The notes under the pieces were generated by a model, which worked only from the letters and a program-made list of their open reading frames with translations, did no database searches and was not told where the DNA came from. A DNA stretch of 7,700 bases from contig CANQJU010000048.1 in NCBI GenBank assembly GCA_947624315.1, forward strand, positions 1-7,700. The letters run 5' to 3'. Made by a program: the position numbers and the translations under genes. Origin of the DNA: an uncultured Bacilli bacterium. Lineage in GTDB: Bacteria > Bacillota_I > Bacilli_A > ML615J-28 > CAG-698. Shown piece after piece: positions 5,286 through 7,700 of this stretch (within the stretch, counting starts at the first letter, position 1; the number at the start of each line of letters is the position of its first letter).

Positions 5286-6347
5286 TTAATTAAACATAGG
5301 TAATTGTACAATCAATTTAATGAGCATGTATAATAGTGGATATGTAATCACACATAAAATTGTTGAGATAAAAGTAACTCTACTAGCAAGTTCCATTTCA
5401 TTTTCATATTTTGAACAGTAAGTACTTACAACTGCTGAAAGTGGAGCTGCAAAACCTAAACCTATAACGGCAACATCATATTCATTAAAGTTGATTACTT
5501 TTAATGATTGAAGAAGCATAACAATTAATAAGGCTAATATAGGAACAAGAATAGTTTTAGCTAATGAAATCAACCAAGCTAATTTATCTTTTATGGCATT
5601 TACAATATTAGCTTCTCCTAAAATACATCCAATAACTAACATAGCTAAAGGTGTATTTAATTTTTCTCCGGTTGATATTACCATATAAATACTTGGTAAA
5701 GTTTTATCAATACGGAATATAGAATATGATTCATCACTAATATTGATTTTTAAAAAATCAATATTTTGCGTTAACCATATTATTAATCCTAAAAACATAG
5801 CGATCATTACAGGGTTTAAAAAGATGGTTTTTAAACTCTTTTTTACTTCTTTTTTATTAAATTCAAGATTTGAAATAGCAAAGTAGCAATAAATATAAAG
5901 AATGAAGCGAAATGATAGAGTCATCATATTTGCTGGAATCATTGCTTCAGATAAGTTATTGCTATAAATTGTTTTTAAAACGGGAATGGCAAAGAATGTT
6001 AATTGTCCAATTACAATTAAAATGGCAATTACTTTCCTTCGCTTTTTGTCTAATTTAAAACACAATATATTGAATATAAATAAAAAGAATATAAATAAAA
6101 GCAAAGAAACAATAAAAACCATTATATTATTTTTAAAGTCTTCTATTTTAAAATCTGTCATAAATGCTGAAAAAGCAAGACAAGGTAATGAGACTTTTAA
6201 AACAAGAAATGATAATATGCTTTTGCCATCTTTGCTTATTACATTTTTATATCTTAAAATGAATCCTAAAAGAATAAAACATATTGATATTAAAATAGCA
6301 CCAATAAAATTAGGATCTTTTAGAATCTCTAAAGCAACTTTAAACAT
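5286..6347 (-). CDS. AEC-family transporter (auxin efflux carrier/malate permease type)
   Basis: A 353-residue integral membrane protein with about ten hydrophobic segments (roughly 14-32, 43-61, 75-97, 106-124, 139-157, 174-192, 217-241, 255-280, 291-309, 325-347), the usual length and topology for AEC carriers. Family marks are VSLPCLAFSAF (52-62) in the second segment, LNPVMIAMFLGLIIW (177-191) opening the second half, and NTPLAMLVIGCILGE (231-245). Known members move small carboxylates such as malate, or other organic anions; the substrate here is not readable. AEC belongs to the BART superfamily that includes bile acid carriers. The start at 6347 is chosen because AGGTGA (6355-6360) lies eight bases away, whereas the other in-frame ATG (6353) is only two bases from it. 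It is monocistronic, with its own promoter and terminator, downstream of the bile salt hydrolase on the same strand. Confidence 0.88.
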   Translation of the reverse strand: MFKVALEILKDPNFIGAILISICFILLGFILRYKNVISKDGKSILSFLVLKVSLPCLAFSAFMTDFKIEDFKNNIMVFIVSLLLFIFFLFIFNILCFKLDKKRRKVIAILIVIGQLTFFAIPVLKTIYSNNLSEAMIPANMMTLSFRFILYIYCYFAISNLEFNKKEVKKSLKTIFLNPVMIAMFLGLIIWLTQNIDFLKINISDESYSIFRIDKTLPSIYMVISTGEKLNTPLAMLVIGCILGEANIVNAIKDKLAWLISLAKTILVPILALLIVMLLQSLKVINFNEYDVAVIGLGFAAPLSAVVSTYCSKYENEMELASRVTFISTILCVITYPLLYMLIKLIVQLPMFN

Positions 6348-6354
6348 ATGCATT

Positions 6355-6360
6355 TCACCT
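6355..6360 (-). promoter_or_regulatory. Shine-Dalgarno site deciding the AEC start
   Basis: Read on the minus strand, AGGTGA is followed by two in-frame ATG codons, ATG-CAT-ATG. The first is too close (two bases after AGGTG); the second, at 6345-6347, is at the normal eight bases. Confidence 0.7.
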
Positions 6361-6381
6361 ATTTAAATATTAATATTACTA

Positions 6382-6410
6382 ATTATAACATTTTTCTTTA
6401 TAAAAATAAA
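6382..6410 (-). promoter_or_regulatory. Probable promoter of the AEC transporter gene
   Basis: On the minus strand an extended -10, TGTTATAAT, occupies 6382-6390. The -35 at 6405-6410 (TTTATT) is poor, but the TG extension commonly compensates. The start site would be about 30 bases before the ATG. Confidence 0.6.
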
Positions 6411-6416
6411 GAAGTA

Positions 6417-6445
6417 TATAAAAAAGCATAAATTAATTATGCTTT
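6417..6445 (-). terminator. Terminator of the bile salt hydrolase gene
   Basis: A perfect nine-base-pair stem (6423-6431 with 6437-6445) has a five-base loop. On the minus strand it is followed by U residues from the complement of 6420-6425. Two bases of the hydrolase stop codon (6444-6446) are inside the stem, so translation ends at the edge of the terminator. It separates the hydrolase from the AEC promoter. Confidence 0.82.
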
Positions 6446-7418
6446 AGTTTTGATTTAATATATGTTGAGAAGTGATTAATGGATAACTGATTAAGTCACT
6501 TCTTGATAAGTCTTCATTGTGCATGTTAACAGCAGTTATTTGACTGTTTTCATATGTTGTATAATAATATATACCTTTATCCATGTTGCAACAAGAACTA
6601 TAAATAGTTATTTCAAATTGATTGTGACCCATGTGAACGCAACCTCTTTGTTGAGCAACAGATGACAAAATATGAAAGAATTGACTTATGCTTTCTGATT
6701 CACTTGTACCAGAAAGTGAATTCATTTTAGTAAATACAGCTTTAACAAAACGAGAAGCAGATGATAAATCTCCAGGTAATCCCATACCACCCATGCCACG
6801 GCTATATGGTTTAAGGTCTAATTTGCTAGAAAAATTATTATTTGGTTGTTCAATTGATAAACTCATATAATTATTCAAATTAAATAGTTGATAATCAAAA
6901 GTTGGATTGTTTGTTAAAATGCCTACAGGATTATCATATATTTTTAATCCATCTTTAATTGATTCAACAACTATTGATTCATTTTGATCAGCAATAATCC
7001 AATGAAGAGGAGAAGCAGGTAGTTCTTGAGAAAAATTAATATTACTAATATTAATGTTTTTCAATAATTCTTTAGCTTCTTGTATGTTTTTACATTGAGT
7101 TAAAATCCATGGAATGAATTCAAAAGGAGCAACATTATCTTTGTTAGGATTTTTTTCAAAATAAAAGGCATTGCCGGGAAAATTTAATCCTGCCATTCCC
7201 AATCCCTTTTCATTTATAGCATCATAATATAATGGATAATTATCGCTTATATAGGCCATACCAATTAATGCATAATGTTTACTTAATTTTTTACCATTGC
7301 GAAAGATAAACTCATAGTTTTGAGGAGTAATAGTTACTGTCTCATGATATGAATATTCTAAATCAAGATTGCGACCAAAATAATGGTCAATAGTTTTGTA
7401 AGTTGCAGCAGTGCACAT
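6444..7418 (-). CDS. Choloylglycine hydrolase family protein, probable bile salt hydrolase
   Basis: A 324-residue Ntn-hydrolase of the choloylglycine hydrolase family. Such enzymes cut the amide bond of glycine- or taurine-conjugated bile acids in the cytoplasm. The protein begins MCTAATY, so removal of Met exposes Cys2 as the nucleophile. Arg16 and Asp19 (FGRNLD, 14-19), Asn79 (AGLNFP, 76-81), Asn170 (LTNNPTF, 168-174) and Arg223 (SASRF, 220-224) match catalytic positions of characterised bile salt hydrolases. The C-terminal KGIYYYTTYENSQI (281-294) is also typical. The loop tripeptide Ser-Arg-Gly (206-208, in YSRGMGGMG) is, as I recall, the variant linked to glycine-conjugate preference. 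Penicillin V acylases share the fold, but the overall match favours a bile salt hydrolase. AAGGAG (7425-7430) lies six bases from ATG 7418; an upstream in-frame ATG at 7445 lacks such a site and would bury the nucleophile. No signal peptide is seen. Confidence 0.93.
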   Translation of the reverse strand: MCTAATYKTIDHYFGRNLDLEYSYHETVTITPQNYEFIFRNGKKLSKHYALIGMAYISDNYPLYYDAINEKGLGMAGLNFPGNAFYFEKNPNKDNVAPFEFIPWILTQCKNIQEAKELLKNINISNINFSQELPASPLHWIIADQNESIVVESIKDGLKIYDNPVGILTNNPTFDYQLFNLNNYMSLSIEQPNNNFSSKLDLKPYSRGMGGMGLPGDLSSASRFVKAVFTKMNSLSGTSESESISQFFHILSSVAQQRGCVHMGHNQFEITIYSSCCNMDKGIYYYTTYENSQITAVNMHNEDLSRSDLISYPLITSQHILNQN

Positions 7419-7447
7419 AATAATCTCCTTAAATATAATATACATAT

Positions 7448-7456
7448 ATTATATCA
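7448..7456 (-). promoter_or_regulatory. Possible extended -10 promoter of the bile salt hydrolase gene
   Basis: On the minus strand, TGATATAAT (7448-7456) is a TG-extended perfect -10 box about 30 bases from the start codon. No recognisable -35 lies 17 bases further; instead there is an A/T homopolymer tract (8 T then 6 A on the minus strand), which may act as an UP-like or curved element. The 71-base gap to the upstream gene makes an independent promoter plausible. Confidence 0.5.
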
Positions 7457-7489
7457 TTTTTTAAAAAAAATGGTTATAATATGTACAAT

Positions 7490-7699
7490 TTATTGCTCTC
7501 TAGCTAAATAATTATCTAAATATATAAGCCAATCATTAGCTTTTTCTTCTTCAAAAAATTGTTTTAAAAAGTTAATTAAAAATTGGTGTCTATTTTCTGC
7601 TTCCTTTTTGCCACTATTAGTAAGCATAAGGCTTTTAAGCTTTAATAGTTTTTCAAAACAATGGCAAACACTTGTACTAGGGCGGTCTATAATATATTC
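7490..7699 (-). CDS. C-terminal end of a probable HD-domain phosphohydrolase (partial)
   Basis: An open minus-strand frame of 69 codons runs from the window edge to a TAA at 7490-7492; the start lies outside. The piece has FEKLLKLKSLMLTNSGKKEAENRHQFLINFLKQFFEEE in order, written here in parts: FEKLLKLKSLML (15-26), TNSGKKEAENRHQF (27-40), LINFLKQFFEEE (41-52). This resembles the C-terminal helices of YedJ-like HD-domain hydrolases (a FYEKLL.LK..M.T..GK..AE.RH.FM..FL..F pattern that I recall). The metal-binding His and Asp residues of the HD domain would be upstream and cannot be checked, so both activity and intactness are unknown. It is on the same strand as the bile salt hydrolase, with 71 bases between them and no convincing terminator. 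Confidence 0.6.
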   Translation of the reverse strand, partial: EYIIDRPSTSVCHCFEKLLKLKSLMLTNSGKKEAENRHQFLINFLKQFFEEEKANDWLIYLDNYLAREQ

Positions 7700-7700
7700 A

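Noticed and set aside
5986..6366. A 126-codon plus-strand open frame antisense to the AEC transporter
   Set aside because: It lies wholly opposite a clear membrane protein gene. Its Lys/Ile/Asn-rich translation has no recognisable domain, and no Shine-Dalgarno precedes it.
7455..7475. A hairpin terminator between the HD-domain gene and the bile salt hydrolase gene
   Set aside because: The A/T tract can fold on itself, but the stem is only A-U pairs with almost no loop and no following U run. It fits better as a promoter-upstream tract.

Overview
The window comes from an AT-rich, low-GC Gram-positive bacterium (Bacillota). The signs are AAGGAG-type ribosome binding sites, textbook TTGACA/TATAAT promoters, CCA-encoding tRNA genes, short hairpin plus U-tract terminators, and a choloylglycine (bile salt) hydrolase, which points to a gut commensal. 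TGA is used as a stop and TGG as Trp, so this is the standard bacterial code and not a Mollicutes code. I cannot name the species; an Erysipelotrichia- or Clostridia-like gut lineage is a guess from overall feel.

Layout. 1-432: four tRNA genes (Asp, Arg, Pro, Gly); the Pro-Gly pair has its own promoter and ends in a terminator. 510-1869: a monocistronic rtcB (RNA 3'-phosphate/2',3'-cyclic phosphate ligase), closed by a strong terminator at 1949-1990. 2001-5199: a tightly packed six-gene plus-strand operon reading marR-type regulator, cytosolic flavodoxin, carboxymuconolactone decarboxylase/cupin protein, flavodoxin lipoprotein, nitroreductase, YgiN-like monooxygenase. It has a perfect-consensus promoter overlaid by a 20-bp direct repeat, and a terminator at the end. 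5203-7700: minus-strand genes, namely an AEC-family transporter, a bile salt hydrolase, and the C-terminal end of a probable HD-domain phosphohydrolase that runs off the window.

How the genes may work together. The six-gene operon looks like an inducible redox or electrophile (quinone/nitro-compound) response cassette under its own MarR repressor. Start and stop codons overlap (ATGA) at the first two junctions, and the remaining gaps are 1 to 10 nt. Two details stand out. The operon carries both a cytosolic and a surface-anchored flavodoxin, and the CMD/cupin protein seems to have lost the second half of its cupin barrel through a clean in-frame deletion. On the other strand, the bile salt hydrolase sits next to an AEC transporter, a member of the superfamily that also contains bile-acid carriers; a functional link there is only a hypothesis. 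Arginine codon choice differs sharply between rtcB (mostly CGN) and the operon (mostly AGA/AGG), which may mean different histories or expression levels.
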